Assembly: GCF_011684115.1 (NCBI RefSeq)
Contig: NZ_JAADJV010000001.1
Coordinates: 1,798,001 to 1,862,000, forward strand
From: Rahnella aceris
GTDB lineage: Bacteria; Pseudomonadota; Gammaproteobacteria; Enterobacterales; Enterobacteriaceae
DNA: 64,000 bases
Direction of reading: 5' to 3'
Shown: in pieces, positions 1 to 11,380 of the stretch
How the letters are laid out: every line of letters begins with the position of its first letter
Numbering within the stretch: the first letter of the stretch is position 1
Position numbers and translations under genes: made by a program
Notes under the pieces: model-generated
Told to the model about the DNA's origin: nothing
Seen by the model: the letters and a program-made list of their open reading frames with translations, nothing else
Database searches by the model: none

Positions 1-963
1 GCGCTGCGTTTTATGGATATCCGTAAACGTATCTACAAATTCCCGAAAATGGGCGTAAAAGCGAAAATGATCGCCGTCACGACCACTTCCGGTACTGGTT
101 CAGAAGTTACACCATTTGCCGTTGTTACTGACGATGCGACTGGCCAGAAATACCCACTGGCTGACTATGCTCTGACACCTGACATGGCTATCGTTGACGC
201 CAATCTTGTCATGAACATGCCGAAATCACTGTGTGCCTTCGGTGGTCTGGATGCCGTCACTCACGCACTGGAAGCTTATGTTTCTGTACTGGCGAACGAA
301 TACTCCGACGGTCAGGCTCTGCAGGCACTGAAACTGCTGAAAGAAAACCTGCCAGCCAGCTACAAAGATGGCGCTAAAAACCCGGTTGCCCGTGAACGTG
401 TTCACAATGCGGCGACTATCGCGGGTATCGCGTTTGCTAACGCCTTCCTTGGGGTTTGTCACTCAATGGCCCACAAACTGGGTTCAGAGTTCCACATTCC
501 GCACGGTCTGGCTAACGCCATGCTGATTTCAAACGTTATCCGTTATAACGCCAACGATAACCCAACGAAACAGACGGCTTTCAGTCAGTATGACCGTCCG
601 CAAGCGCGTCGTCGTTACGCAGAAATTGCAGACCATTTAGGTCTGGGCGCTCCTGGTGACCGTACTGCACAGAAAATCCAGAAACTGCTGACCTGGTTGG
701 ATGAAATCAAAGCTGAACTAGGTATCCCAACCTCTATTCGTGAAGCTGGCGTTCAGGAAGCTGACTTCCTGGCTAAAGTAGATAAACTGTCTGAAGATGC
801 GTTTGATGACCAGTGTACCGGTGCTAACCCACGTTACCCGCTGATCGCCGAATTGAAACAGATTCTGATGGATACTTACTACGGCCGTGAATACAGTGAA
901 GACGTAGCAGAAGAAGTTGCTGCTCCTGCGCCAAAAGCTGAAAAGAAAACCAGCAAAAAATAA
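1..963 (+). CDS. adhE: AdhE, bifunctional aldehyde-alcohol dehydrogenase (C-terminal part)
   Basis: The reading frame is open from the first base, so this is the 3' third of a gene that begins before the window. It encodes the iron-dependent alcohol dehydrogenase domain of AdhE, which reduces acetaldehyde to ethanol in fermentation; the acetyl-CoA-reducing aldehyde dehydrogenase half lies upstream. The iron-ADH signature is visible: TTTSGTGSE near the start, GGLDAVTHALEAYVS, and the His-rich HSMAHKLGSEFHIPHG segment carrying metal-binding histidines. The sequence is nearly identical to E. coli AdhE, including ANPRYPLI and a Lys/Ala-rich tail. It ends in TAA followed by a strong terminator. 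Cytoplasmic; forms spirosomes in E. coli (family knowledge). Confidence 0.97.
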   Translation, partial: ALRFMDIRKRIYKFPKMGVKAKMIAVTTTSGTGSEVTPFAVVTDDATGQKYPLADYALTPDMAIVDANLVMNMPKSLCAFGGLDAVTHALEAYVSVLANEYSDGQALQALKLLKENLPASYKDGAKNPVARERVHNAATIAGIAFANAFLGVCHSMAHKLGSEFHIPHGLANAMLISNVIRYNANDNPTKQTAFSQYDRPQARRRYAEIADHLGLGAPGDRTAQKIQKLLTWLDEIKAELGIPTSIREAGVQEADFLAKVDKLSEDAFDDQCTGANPRYPLIAELKQILMDTYYGREYSEDVAEEVAAPAPKAEKKTSKK

Positions 964-983
964 TCTGCTGAGATACTGATAGT

Positions 984-1012
984 AAAAAACCCGCTGAAAG
1001 GCGGGTTTTTTT
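984..1012 (+). terminator. Rho-independent terminator of adhE
   Basis: The hairpin CCCGC-TGAAAG-GCGGG is preceded by a run of six A and followed by seven T. It starts 20 bases after the adhE stop. With the A tract on the other side it may also work for the opposing tdk transcript. Confidence 0.9.
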
Positions 1013-1075
1013 ATGGTCCGAATTCGCGATTTATCATTCAACTCTGGCTCATCGAACTTAGTCAGCGCTCATGAC

Positions 1076-1684
1076 TTAGAGAGTCTTACTTTCATCCCTG
1101 CCATCAAACGCAGCCATCGCTTCTTTGTAATGCTTACGGCAGACCGAAACATAACTTTCATCACCGCCAATAACGACCTGTGCGCCATCATGTAAGGCGT
1201 TACCGTTCTCATCCAGTCTCAGGTTGCGGTTGGCTTTGCGACCACAATGGCAGATGGTTTTAAGCTCAACCAGTTTATCCGCCCAGGCCAGCAGATATTC
1301 ACTGCCCTCAAAAAGCTCTCCGCGAAAATCCGTTCTCAGACCATAGCAAAGTACAGGCACATCCAGATCGTCCACAACGTCCGTCAGCTGCGATACCTGA
1401 GCTTTGGTGAGAAACTGGCACTCATCAATCAGAACGCAACTCAAACGCTGTGTGCGGTTCTCCTGAGCCACCAGATTGAAGAGTTCTGTCTCTGTGTTGT
1501 AAAGCTCTGCAGGAGACGACAAGCCGATTCGCGAACTGACTTTACCCTGACCATACCGGTTATCGAGTTCTGCTGTTAACACCAGCGTGCGCATACCACG
1601 TTCTTGATAATTATATGAAGATTGCAGCAACGAGGTGGACTTACCGGCATTCATCGCCGAGTAATAGAAATAAAGCTGAGCCAT
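1076..1684 (-). CDS. tdk: Thymidine kinase
   Basis: Phosphorylates thymidine to dTMP in the pyrimidine salvage pathway (cytoplasm). The P-loop SAMNAGKST lies at residues 9-17, the DECQF motif follows mid-protein, and a Cys-x-Cys plus a later CRKHY region form the zinc-binding lasso of type II TKs. I chose the ATG at 1684 ([16 protein letters not shown]), which matches the E. coli protein start; an in-frame ATG 33 bases upstream would add an unconserved extension. No strong Shine-Dalgarno precedes it. The gene is convergent with adhE and divergent from hns, as in E. coli. Length 202 aa, usual for the family. Confidence 0.96.
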   Translation of the reverse strand: MAQLYFYYSAMNAGKSTSLLQSSYNYQERGMRTLVLTAELDNRYGQGKVSSRIGLSSPAELYNTETELFNLVAQENRTQRLSCVLIDECQFLTKAQVSQLTDVVDDLDVPVLCYGLRTDFRGELFEGSEYLLAWADKLVELKTICHCGRKANRNLRLDENGNALHDGAQVVIGGDESYVSVCRKHYKEAMAAFDGRDESKTL

Positions 1685-2307
1685 AAAGAAGTGATCCCAT
1701 AAAGTAATGGATGGCATAAATTTTCGGCATGTATTGTATCACATGCCTGGCAGACTATAACAACCGGAGAGTGGCACTGATATCTGGCACGGGCGGGCAT
1801 TCATTCCCGGTAAAGAAATCACAGAGGCTTACAATAAAAATTATACGACATGAGATAATTATGGCCTGCTGACACGGCAGAATACCCGCAATGAAAGCGC
1901 AGTTTATATGTCTGCATTGCAGAGTAAGAGTTTGTCTATACATTAAAAAAGACAATTGAAATGCTACCGGCAAAGAATCATTTTTCTGATCTTGTGCTTC
2001 ATCTCTCAAGCCTTTCCATATCCTTACATTACATGACTTCACGGATCCTTTAATTTTGTGAACTCTCGCTGACTTAAAAAAACACTTACACAAAGCATCA
2101 ACAATCCTCAACAGAGGATTGAAAATAGGGTTATCATCCCCAGATTAATAGCGCTAAGCGGCCTGGCTATATTTCTCTGCGGATAAACATTATTTGCTTT
2201 AAATGCGTAAATTAAGGTCAAGCAAACAAATTCGCTATTGCAGAATACAGAAGAGCATTCTATTATTAGCCAAACGCCCCCCACCAATATAATTTGAGAC
2301 TAGTATA
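1685..2307. other. tdk-hns intergenic region, AT-rich, no gene seen
   Basis: This 620-base gap between divergent tdk and hns is AT-rich and contains only spurious short ORFs. A similarly long gap exists here in E. coli, where it holds the autoregulated hns promoter. Apart from the promoter listed separately I see no convincing RNA gene or repeat. Confidence 0.6.
2238..2266 (+). promoter_or_regulatory. Probable hns promoter
   Basis: TTGCAG (-35, 2238-2243) and TATTAT (-10, 2261-2266) are separated by exactly 17 bases and lie about 40 bases upstream of the hns start codon. The position fits a short hns leader; assignment is by motif only. Confidence 0.65.
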
Positions 2308-2715
2308 ATGAGCGAAGCATTAAAGATTCTGAACAACATCCGTACTCTGCGTGCGCAAGCAAGAGAATGCACTCTGGAAACTCTGGAAGAGATGCTGGAA
2401 AAATTAGAAGTTGTTGTGAACGAGCGTCGCGAAGAAGATTCTCAGGCAGCTGCTGAGATTGAAGAGCGCACCCGTAAACTGCAACAATACCGCGAAATGC
2501 TGATTGCGGACGGTATTGATCCTAATGAATTGCTGCAGACAATGGCTGCGACTAAAGCGACCGGTAAAGCAAAACGTGCAGCACGCCCGGCTAAATACAA
2601 ATACGTTGATGAGAACGGCGAAAACAAAACCTGGACTGGCCAGGGTCGTACTCCAGCTGTAATCAAGAAAGCAATCGAAGAGCAAGGTAAATCACTGGAC
2701 GATTTCCTGCTGTAA
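2308..2715 (+). CDS. hns: H-NS, histone-like nucleoid-structuring protein
   Basis: Global silencer of AT-rich and horizontally acquired DNA. The 135-aa protein has the N-terminal coiled-coil oligomerisation domain (about residues 1-80, [19 protein letters not shown]) and a C-terminal DNA-binding domain with the conserved [10 protein letters not shown] and the AT-hook-like TWTGQGRTP loop. It ends in the family signature KSLDDFLL. Its length is typical. The start is ATGAGCGAAGC, matching MSEALK of E. coli. Relevant context: the same window carries AT-rich accessory genes (24.6-27 kb, 57-64 kb) of the type H-NS usually silences. Confidence 0.98.
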   Translation: MSEALKILNNIRTLRAQARECTLETLEEMLEKLEVVVNERREEDSQAAAEIEERTRKLQQYREMLIADGIDPNELLQTMAATKATGKAKRAARPAKYKYVDENGENKTWTGQGRTPAVIKKAIEEQGKSLDDFLL

Positions 2716-2740
2716 TTGCCCTGATTAACGTTACTGTTAA

Positions 2741-2777
2741 TGCTAAAAAGCCCATCACTCTGATGGGCTTTTTGTTT
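2741..2777 (+). terminator. Terminator of hns
   Basis: The stem AAAAAGCCCATCA / TGATGGGCTTTTT with a short loop is followed by a T-rich tail, 26 bases after the hns stop. Confidence 0.88.
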
Positions 2778-2874
2778 TTATTACGCTGTAACAGGCGTAC
2801 CGCAAATACAAAACTGATAAAACAGATTGATACAACCTGTTCAATAAACATCTATAAGATTTAACTGATTCCAT

Positions 2875-2900
2875 AAAAAAAGGCTGCGTCAGCAGCCTTT
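2875..2900 (-). terminator. Terminator of the uge-ugd unit
   Basis: On the minus strand the hairpin AGGCTGC / GCAGCCT is followed by a run of T (six A on the plus strand), 16 bases beyond the stop of the epimerase gene. Confidence 0.85.
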
Positions 2901-2916
2901 AGCAAGAAATACAAAA

Positions 2917-3924
2917 TCAAACCTGATAAAAGTCGCGATACCAGTCCACAAAGCGCTGTACGCCTTGCTCTACAGGTGTCTCAGGCTTGAAGTCAATCGC
3001 CTTAGCCAGCGGTGATGTGTCTGCGCTGGTCTCGTGTACATCGCCTGGCTGCATTGGCAGCATATTCTTACCCGCAACCATTCCCAACGCCTTCTCCAGC
3101 GCACTGATATACGTCATCAGTTTCACGGGGTTGCTGTTGCCAATATTATAAACACTATAAGGTGCAGAACTGCTGGCAGGAGAGCCACCTTCTACAGTCC
3201 AGTCCGGATCAGATTGTGGAATAACATCCTGTAAACGAACAATGGCTTCGGCGATATCATCGATATAAGTAAAATCACGACGCATTTCGCCATGGTTATA
3301 AACATCGATATTCTGCCCGGCAAGTATTGCTTTGGTGAACTTAAACAATGCCATGTCCGGGCGTCCCCACGGGCCATATACGGTGAAGAAACGTAATCCG
3401 GTCGTAGGGATCTTATAAAGATGTGAATAAGTGTGAGCCATTAATTCATTAGCCTTTTTCGTTGCGGCATACAGCGAAACAGGATGATCCACAGAATCAT
3501 CCGTTGAAAAAGGCTGTTTTTTGTTCAGTCCATAAACTGAACTGGAAGAGGCATAAAGCAAATGTCCGACTTTATTATGACGACAACCTTCCAGAACATT
3601 AACAAATCCTATGAGGTTGGCATCCGCATAAGCCAGAGGATTTTCGATTGAATATCGGACACCCGCCTGCGCGGCTAAATGGATAACCCGTTCAAAACGC
3701 TGTTCCGCAAACAATGCGGCCATACCCTCACGATCAGCTAAATCCAGCTTAATAAATTCAAAGCCGACTTTATTTTCCAGCTGAGCAAGGCGGGCAAGTT
3801 TCAGATTGACGTCATAGTAGTCATTCAGATTATCAATGCCGATAACGGAATGACCCGCAGCCAACAAACGTTGTGACACATAGAACCCAATAAAGCCCGC
3901 TGCGCCAGTGACCAGATATTTCAT
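2917..3924 (-). CDS. uge: UDP-glucuronate 4-epimerase (GalA-forming)
   Basis: Interconverts UDP-glucuronate and UDP-galacturonate, supplying GalA for LPS core or capsule. It is an extended short-chain dehydrogenase: the NAD+ motif GAAGFIG spans residues 7-13 and the catalytic YxxxK is Y152-x3-K156, with the upstream SSSSVYG segment. The sequence VRYSIENP and the 335-aa length are typical of the UDP-glucuronate rather than UDP-glucose epimerases. AAGGAG sits 6 bases before the ATG. It lies 9 bases downstream of ugd, so the two probably form an operon making UDP-GlcA then UDP-GalA. This pair occupies the position of galU in E. coli. The exact epimer specificity is inferred from family resemblance. 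Confidence 0.88.
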   Translation of the reverse strand: MKYLVTGAAGFIGFYVSQRLLAAGHSVIGIDNLNDYYDVNLKLARLAQLENKVGFEFIKLDLADREGMAALFAEQRFERVIHLAAQAGVRYSIENPLAYADANLIGFVNVLEGCRHNKVGHLLYASSSSVYGLNKKQPFSTDDSVDHPVSLYAATKKANELMAHTYSHLYKIPTTGLRFFTVYGPWGRPDMALFKFTKAILAGQNIDVYNHGEMRRDFTYIDDIAEAIVRLQDVIPQSDPDWTVEGGSPASSSAPYSVYNIGNSNPVKLMTYISALEKALGMVAGKNMLPMQPGDVHETSADTSPLAKAIDFKPETPVEQGVQRFVDWYRDFYQV

Positions 3925-3933
3925 GAAAACTCC

Positions 3934-5277
3934 TTACAGAACCGGATTGATTGATGCGCCACGACCTATGCCGTAGTAAGTAAATCCGCGTTTCTCCAAA
4001 CGTTCAGGATCGAATAAATTACGACCATCAAAGATAACCGGCTCTTTTAATGCTTTTTTGATCACATCAAAATCAGGGGCACGGAAATTCTGCCACTCCG
4101 TACAAATAATCAACGCATCAGCATTGTGCAATGCCGCTTCTTTGGTGCCCATCAATTCCAGATCATCACGGTGACCATAGATCCGCTGCGTTTCATTCAT
4201 CGCTTCAGGATCATAGGCTTTGATTTTCGCGCCTGCAGCCCAGAGTTGTTCCATTAATACGCGACTCGATGCTTCACGCATATCATCGGTATTAGGCTTA
4301 AATGACAGCCCCCACAGTGCAAAGGTTTTCCCTTTCAGGTCATCGCCAAAATGGCGCTGAATGAAAGCAGGCAATTTATATTTTTGCTGGTAATTGACCT
4401 GTTCTACCGCCTGCAACAATTTAGGCTGATAGCCAATATGCTCAGCAGTACGGATCAACGCCTGGACGTCTTTAGGGAAACACGAACCGCCGTAGCCGCA
4501 GCCAGGGTAGATAAAGTGGTAGCCAATGCGTGAATCAGAACCGATGCCCTGGCGGACTTTCTCGATATCCGCACCGAGCATTTCTGCCAGATTAGACATT
4601 TCATTCATGAAACTGATTTTGGTCGCCAGCATACAGTTAGCGGCATATTTGGTCAGCTCTGCACTGCGGATATCCATCAGGATCATACGATCGTGATTAC
4701 GATTGAAAGGTTCGTAAAGTTCACGGATCGGATCAATAGCATCCGGGTTATCAGTACCGATGACAATACGTTCAGGTCGCATACAGTCTGCGACTGCTGC
4801 ACCTTCTTTGAGGAATTCAGGGTTTGATACCACATCAAAGTTGATATCTGCACCACGTTCTTTGAGTTTCTCGGTCATTACTGCACGGACCTTGTCCGCA
4901 GTACCGACCGGAACGGTGGATTTATCGATGACCACTTTAGGTTCGGTCATGTACTCAGCAATCGTACGCGCCACGGCAGTCACATATTTCAGATCAGCGG
5001 AACCGTCTTCATCCGGTGGCGTACCCACCGCGATAAATTGTACCGTTGCATGCGCTACACCGTCAGCCGCATTGGTGCTGAAAAGCAAGCGCCCTGCTTC
5101 ATAGTTGCTCTGAACCAGCGGTGTCAGGCCCGGTTCAAAAATTGGGATCTGCCCGTTTTTCAGGTTTTCTACTTTCTTTGCATCTACATCGATACACAAA
5201 ACTTCATGCCCAACTTCAGCAAGAACCGCCGCCTGAACAAGTCCGACGTAACCGATACCAAAAACTGTTACTTTCAT
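3934..5277 (-). CDS. ugd: UDP-glucose 6-dehydrogenase
   Basis: Oxidises UDP-glucose to UDP-glucuronate with two NAD+. The Rossmann motif GIGYVG is at residues 6-11 and the catalytic cysteine is C266 in [13 protein letters not shown] chose the ATG at 5277 ([12 protein letters not shown]), which has AGGAA 8 bases upstream; an ORF extension of 16 residues upstream is not conserved. At 447 aa it belongs to the longer bacterial class rather than the 388-aa E. coli Ugd class. It is the first gene of a two-gene unit with uge. Besides core and capsule sugars, UDP-GlcA also feeds 4-amino-arabinose modification of lipid A (general knowledge). Confidence 0.93.
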   Translation of the reverse strand: MKVTVFGIGYVGLVQAAVLAEVGHEVLCIDVDAKKVENLKNGQIPIFEPGLTPLVQSNYEAGRLLFSTNAADGVAHATVQFIAVGTPPDEDGSADLKYVTAVARTIAEYMTEPKVVIDKSTVPVGTADKVRAVMTEKLKERGADINFDVVSNPEFLKEGAAVADCMRPERIVIGTDNPDAIDPIRELYEPFNRNHDRMILMDIRSAELTKYAANCMLATKISFMNEMSNLAEMLGADIEKVRQGIGSDSRIGYHFIYPGCGYGGSCFPKDVQALIRTAEHIGYQPKLLQAVEQVNYQQKYKLPAFIQRHFGDDLKGKTFALWGLSFKPNTDDMREASSRVLMEQLWAAGAKIKAYDPEAMNETQRIYGHRDDLELMGTKEAALHNADALIICTEWQNFRAPDFDVIKKALKEPVIFDGRNLFDPERLEKRGFTYYGIGRGASINPVL

Positions 5278-5492
5278 CAGCGAATTCCTATTTGTTATTT
5301 TAAACAATGTAAAATAGACAGCCAAATTTACCGGAACGGATTATACCAGTTTCAGCCGCAAGTGCGCCTGCAAAGGCATATTTTGCATTGAGATACATCT
5401 TAGAAGATTGAAATAAAGTGGGAAGACAAAAAAACGTGTGGGAAAAATGCTCAGGATTATTAATAAATTATTATCAATAGTAATAAATTTGC

Positions 5493-6506
5493 TCAATCAA
5501 CAGACAGCATTAATCTCAGACGACCACCCGAACCCCAGACCTGACATTGCCAGGCATCACATTTCTGACTGATTTGATTGGAGTATGTTGCGCCAGTGGT
5601 GCCGAGCGGCACACCATTGCTGAGCTGAATCATATTGGTGCCGGTATTCACGTTGGCATGTAATCCCGCAGAAACCAGAATGAGATTCTTATACTCGGCA
5701 TGATAATAACCAAGCAGCAACGGGAATTGTCCTTCGAGATTTGCCTGCTTGAATAAATGGTTGACCTGTTTAAGCAGCGTCGACATTTGTGGCAACCGCT
5801 GATGCTGATTACTTAAGTGCTCACGTAATAAGCTGTTAAAAATAGCCCGCAACAATAACGCCGCCAGTACGCCATTTTCGTTGGCACGGGTCACGTCCAG
5901 ACAATAGAAACCGAGATCTTTGGAGGAAAGCGCGGCGATATCCAGCACCAGTCCCGGACTTTCCGCTGATGTCAGTTGCCGGTAGTTGATGCGGCAATGC
6001 GCCAGCCTCTGCTGAACCGGTGGCTGTAATTCCTGCAACAAACGCTGTGCTTCATTAGGATTACGGCACAGCGCCTCCCAGTCCTGAACCAGCGAACTTT
6101 CCTCCATCGCCTGTGATGAAAAAAGCTTCGGGTATAAAGACGAAAGCAGCGCTTCGCGTAACCGGTTGAGATCGCTGATCGGTTTGAGAAGAACGTCTTC
6201 CACGCCGAGTCGCAGCATTGATGCAACGTCGGTCATTTTATCCGTGGCGGAAATCACCAGAACAGGGATTTTATTTCCCTGTAATCGCAGGTTTTCGACG
6301 AACTCCATCCCGCCCATCTCAGGCATCGCCAAATCGCAGAGAATCAGGTCAGGCGGGTAATCTTCGACCAGAGACAAAGCCTCAAGGCCATTTTCGGCTT
6401 CCGTAAATGTCGCACCGAGGGAACTTACATAGCCAGCAAGTATGGATCGGAAGACGGCTTCGTCTTCAACGATGAGAATATGCTTGCTTGTAAGTGGCTT
6501 GTCCAT
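5493..6506 (-). CDS. rssB: RssB, RpoS-recognising response regulator
   Basis: Adaptor that delivers sigma-S (RpoS) to ClpXP for degradation. It has an N-terminal receiver domain (about residues 8-125) with the acidic pair at D15 and the phospho-acceptor D58, then a linker and a C-terminal degenerate PP2C-like phosphatase domain (about 140-337). The 337-aa length equals E. coli RssB. GGGGGA lies 5 bases before the ATG. It is encoded downstream of rssA in the same direction, as in E. coli. Confidence 0.95.
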   Translation of the reverse strand: MDKPLTSKHILIVEDEAVFRSILAGYVSSLGATFTEAENGLEALSLVEDYPPDLILCDLAMPEMGGMEFVENLRLQGNKIPVLVISATDKMTDVASMLRLGVEDVLLKPISDLNRLREALLSSLYPKLFSSQAMEESSLVQDWEALCRNPNEAQRLLQELQPPVQQRLAHCRINYRQLTSAESPGLVLDIAALSSKDLGFYCLDVTRANENGVLAALLLRAIFNSLLREHLSNQHQRLPQMSTLLKQVNHLFKQANLEGQFPLLLGYYHAEYKNLILVSAGLHANVNTGTNMIQLSNGVPLGTTGATYSNQISQKCDAWQCQVWGSGGRLRLMLSVD

Positions 6507-6602
6507 CAGGGTCCCCCAGAATTTCTTATTCTAATAGTGGCTCATAAAGCCTGTTTTTGCTTGGCAGAATTGTCAGATTAGGCCAAACACATTTTAAGCC
6601 AT

Positions 6603-7514
6603 TCAGAACTGTCTATTTTTAATCAGGGGTAGCAATTGCTCTCTCTGTTTTTCAACGGCAAGACGGCCTGCCTCGATCGCTTCTTCTGCCCGATGGAAGT
6701 CCAGCGTCGAAATTTGCGGGCAATAAGGCTGGATCAACACATCCGGCGGGTCGCCTGCCATGCGATTACGTTTGAGGCGGTTTTCCAGCACCTGAATGGA
6801 CGTTGACATAATTTCCATCGCCGAGGGGCTGACGTTGGGTTTTCTGGCATTTGGACGGGTTAAACGCTGACGTATTCTGTCACGCCAGCTCACTTCTTTC
6901 TCAGTATCCAGTGCTTCGCCGGTCGGTTGTACCGTCAGCAAATCCTGCTGCATCAGATGCGCGTCGTGCTGGAGATCAACGGCGATAACGATATCAGCGC
7001 CAAGTGCGCGAGTCAGCGAAATGGGCACCGGATTCACCACCGCCCCATCAACCAGCCAGTAACCGTTGTGCCAGACCGGTGCCAGCAGGCCGGGCATACT
7101 GCACGAGGCGCGGATAGCCTCATGCAAGTCCCCTTTTGTCAGCCACAATTCGCGACCGGTACTCAGATTGGTGGCGACTGCGCCAAACTTCTTCGAGCAC
7201 TTTTCAAACTCATCAATGCGGATCAACTGCCCCACGGCATTGAACACACGCTCTCCACGCAGCAATCCTCCGCGCTTCCACGAAAAGTCCATCAGTCGCA
7301 GCACATCCCAGTAACTGAACGAGCGAACCCAGCTTTCTATTGCAGGCAATCTGTTACTGGCGTAGGCCGCGCCGACCAGTGCGCCAACTGAACAACCAGC
7401 GACGACATCAACGTCGATATCCATTTCCTTCAGGGCATTAATCACGCCAATGTGTGCCCACCCTTTCGCGGCTCCCGAGCCAAGGGCAAGACCAATGGTG
7501 ACTTTTCTGCTCAT
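6603..7514 (-). CDS. rssA: RssA, patatin-like phospholipase family protein
   Basis: Patatin-like serine hydrolase of unknown physiological substrate, co-transcribed with rssB in E. coli. The oxyanion-hole segment GSGAAKG is at residues 12-18, the nucleophile elbow G-C-S42-V-G at 40-44, and the catalytic Asp in VDGAVVNPVP. Length 303 aa, as in E. coli (301). AAGGT lies 8 bases before the ATG. The rssB stop-side gap is about 100 bases, so the two can be an operon. Confidence 0.93.
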   Translation of the reverse strand: MSRKVTIGLALGSGAAKGWAHIGVINALKEMDIDVDVVAGCSVGALVGAAYASNRLPAIESWVRSFSYWDVLRLMDFSWKRGGLLRGERVFNAVGQLIRIDEFEKCSKKFGAVATNLSTGRELWLTKGDLHEAIRASCSMPGLLAPVWHNGYWLVDGAVVNPVPISLTRALGADIVIAVDLQHDAHLMQQDLLTVQPTGEALDTEKEVSWRDRIRQRLTRPNARKPNVSPSAMEIMSTSIQVLENRLKRNRMAGDPPDVLIQPYCPQISTLDFHRAEEAIEAGRLAVEKQREQLLPLIKNRQF

Positions 7515-7662
7515 CTGATGACCTTATATTGCGCATAGCATTAGAATCAGCGGGGAAGCGCGTTGTCACCCGGCGAGGTTGTTAGGTAACATATCGCTTT
7601 GGTGCATTCAATAGCGCAACCTGCGCTATTGAATGTGTAAGCCCTGCGAATCAGGAGTTTCC

Positions 7663-8127
7663 GTGTCAGAACTTTGCCCATGTTGCAGCCATCTTCCTTA
7701 CGAAGAATGCTGCCAGCCATACATCGCTGAGTGTAAAGTGGCGCCGACACCGTCTGCGCTGATGCGATCACGCTACACTGCTTACGTCCTGAAAAATGCG
7801 AGTTATCTGATCGCCACCTGGCATCCGGATTGTCAACCCGGGCGCTGGCGTGAAAGTTTACAGGAAGGCTTTACCAGTACGCACTGGCAAGGTTTACAGG
7901 TGATCGCTCAGTCAGAGGGACGCAATGCTGATGAAGGTTTCGTTGAGTTTGCTGCACGATTTACCGAAACCGGCGACGAACATATTCATCTGATCCATGA
8001 GCGTTCACGATTTCTTCGTTTGAACGAACGCTGGTACTATATCGACGGAATTAAACCGCAGACAGGACGCAATGACGCCTGCCCGTGCGGATCGGGTAAA
8101 AAATATAAGAAGTGCTGCGGTAAATAA
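7663..8127 (+). CDS. ychJ: YchJ, SEC-C motif protein
   Basis: Small conserved protein of unknown function with cysteine-rich SEC-C-type zinc motifs at both ends: [13 protein letters not shown] at the N-terminus and [14 protein letters not shown] at the C-terminus, flanking an NTF2-like central region ([20 protein letters not shown]). I start it at GTG 7663, because AGGAG lies 5 bases upstream and the E. coli protein begins at the same point (MSQLCPC). The longer ORF from 7633 has no ribosome binding site. The first motif is CPCC where E. coli has CPCG. Divergent from rssA, upstream of purU. Confidence 0.9.
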   Translation: MSELCPCCSHLPYEECCQPYIAECKVAPTPSALMRSRYTAYVLKNASYLIATWHPDCQPGRWRESLQEGFTSTHWQGLQVIAQSEGRNADEGFVEFAARFTETGDEHIHLIHERSRFLRLNERWYYIDGIKPQTGRNDACPCGSGKKYKKCCGK

Positions 8128-8170
8128 TTCAACCGTACTATTTTAAGTCTTGGACAGGATCCACAACCTC

Positions 8171-9019
8171 ATGCCGCAACAGAACGTACAAACCAAGGTA
8201 TTACGCACCATTTGCCCTGACGCAAAAGGTCTGATCGCCAAAATTACCAATATTTGCTACAAGCACGAACTTAATATCGTGCAAAACAACGAATTCGTCG
8301 ATCACCGCACCGGACGCTTCTTTATGCGTACCGAGCTGGAAGGGATTTTCAACGACACCACGCTGCTGGCCGATCTTGACAGCGCGCTGCCTGCGGGTTC
8401 CGTGCGCGAACTCAACAGCACCGGACGCCGCCGCATTGTTATCCTGGTCACCAAAGAAGCCCATTGTCTGGGCGATCTGCTGATGAAAGCGGCTTACGGC
8501 GGTTTAGATGTCGAAATCGCTGCGGTGATCGGTAATCACGACACTCTGCAAACGCTGGTCGAGCGTTTTGATATTCCGTTCCATCTGGTCAGTCATGACG
8601 GCCTGACCCGCGAACAGCACGACAGCGCAATGATTGCGCAAATCGACCAGTATCAGCCTGATTATGTGGTGCTGGCTAAATACATGCGCGTGCTGACGCC
8701 GGGCTTTGTGCAGCATTATCCGCATCAGGTGATCAACATTCACCACTCATTCCTGCCGGCATTTATTGGCGCCCGCCCGTATCATCAGGCGTATGAGCGC
8801 GGCGTGAAACTGATTGGTGCTACCGCGCACTACGTGAATGACAACCTGGATGAAGGTCCGATCATCATGCAGGACGTGATTAACGTCGATCATACTTATA
8901 CGGCGGAAGATATGATGCGCGCCGGTCGGGACGTTGAGAAAAACGTGCTCAGCCGTGCCTTATATCGCGTGCTGGCGCAGCGTGTCTTTGTTTACGGCAA
9001 CCGCACTGTCATTCTGTAA
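8171..9019 (+). CDS. purU: Formyltetrahydrofolate deformylase
   Basis: Hydrolyses 10-formyl-THF to formate and THF, supplying formate to PurT and balancing one-carbon pools. There is an N-terminal ACT domain (about residues 9-85) and a C-terminal formyltransferase-like domain with the catalytic region INIHHSFLPAF and the later GATAHYVNDNLDEGPII. The start is ATG 8171 (MPQQNVQTKVLRTICPD), giving 282 aa against 280 in E. coli; a TTG-initiated extension at 8150 is less likely. Sequence identity to E. coli PurU is very high. Confidence 0.96.
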   Translation: MPQQNVQTKVLRTICPDAKGLIAKITNICYKHELNIVQNNEFVDHRTGRFFMRTELEGIFNDTTLLADLDSALPAGSVRELNSTGRRRIVILVTKEAHCLGDLLMKAAYGGLDVEIAAVIGNHDTLQTLVERFDIPFHLVSHDGLTREQHDSAMIAQIDQYQPDYVVLAKYMRVLTPGFVQHYPHQVINIHHSFLPAFIGARPYHQAYERGVKLIGATAHYVNDNLDEGPIIMQDVINVDHTYTAEDMMRAGRDVEKNVLSRALYRVLAQRVFVYGNRTVIL

Positions 9020-9030
9020 TCCGCCTTCTG

Positions 9031-9059
9031 ACGGTGCTTTTCGCTCAGAGAAGCACCGT
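9031..9059 (+). terminator. Stem-loop downstream of purU
   Basis: ACGGTGCTT and AAGCACCGT form a 9-bp stem with an 11-base loop right after the purU stop. There is no T tract beyond two bases, so it may be a weak terminator or an mRNA-stabilising end. Confidence 0.5.
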
Positions 9060-9105
9060 TAAGCGCAAAAAATCCGCAAACGAACTTTATTATCGCTTTC
9101 AGCGC

Positions 9106-9133
9106 TTTACACCTTCGAATCATTTGGTATTAT
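9106..9133 (+). promoter_or_regulatory. tRNA-Tyr promoter
   Basis: TTTACA (9106-9111) and TATTAT (9128-9133) are spaced by 16 bases and followed by the GC-rich discriminator GCGCCCCG. That is typical of stringently controlled tRNA promoters. Confidence 0.8.
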
Positions 9134-9232
9134 GCGCCCCGTTCGCAGCTAACCGCTGCAGCGACAAAAATCATCCATGTAGCACATGATGGTTTTGGCC
9201 AAGAAGTATGTAGTAAATGCCACAAAAGTTGT

Positions 9233-9317
<85 letters not shown>

Positions 9318-9399
9318 TCTTCTATGTGCAACCGCACCTTCCGAAAAATCCCAAACTAAATAAAAACTCAAATCGGGAAGGATGAAGAATCTTCGACAC

Positions 9400-9492
9400 G
9401 AAGGTTCGGGCCGAGCGAAGCGAGACAGCGTTGCGCAGCAACGACCCGCAGGGCGAGGCCAGTGGCCGAGTAATCCTTCCCCCACCACCATC
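9400..9492 (+). repeat. Interrupted second copy of the tRNA-Tyr 3' end
   Basis: The 3' end of the tRNA is repeated: CGAAGGTTCG (9400-9409) copies 9289-9298, and AATCCTTCCCCCACCACCA (9474-9492) copies 9299-9317, but about 64 bases now separate the two parts. The inserted stretch is GC-rich and contains the perfect hairpin CGTTGC-GCA-GCAACG (9429-9443) plus GGCC-centred palindromes. E. coli tyrT is followed by repeats that contain the last bases of the tRNA (rtT/tpr region), so this may be a relative of that. A mobile-element insertion into an att-type duplication is the alternative. Confidence 0.7.
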
Positions 9493-9546
9493 TTCCCGAG
9501 TTGTCCACTCAGTCTCTTCTGTACAAAGTCCCTTTACAGTTAACTA

Positions 9547-11379
<1,833 letters not shown>

Positions 11380-11380
11380 T

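Noticed and set aside
1755..2111. 118-codon minus-strand ORF in the tdk-hns gap
   Set aside because: AT-rich low-quality translation with no domain pattern; this gap is non-coding in E. coli.
7633..7662. Upstream extension of ychJ ([10 protein letters not shown])
   Set aside because: No ribosome binding site, while GTG 7663 has AGGAG at 5 bases and matches the E. coli N-terminus.
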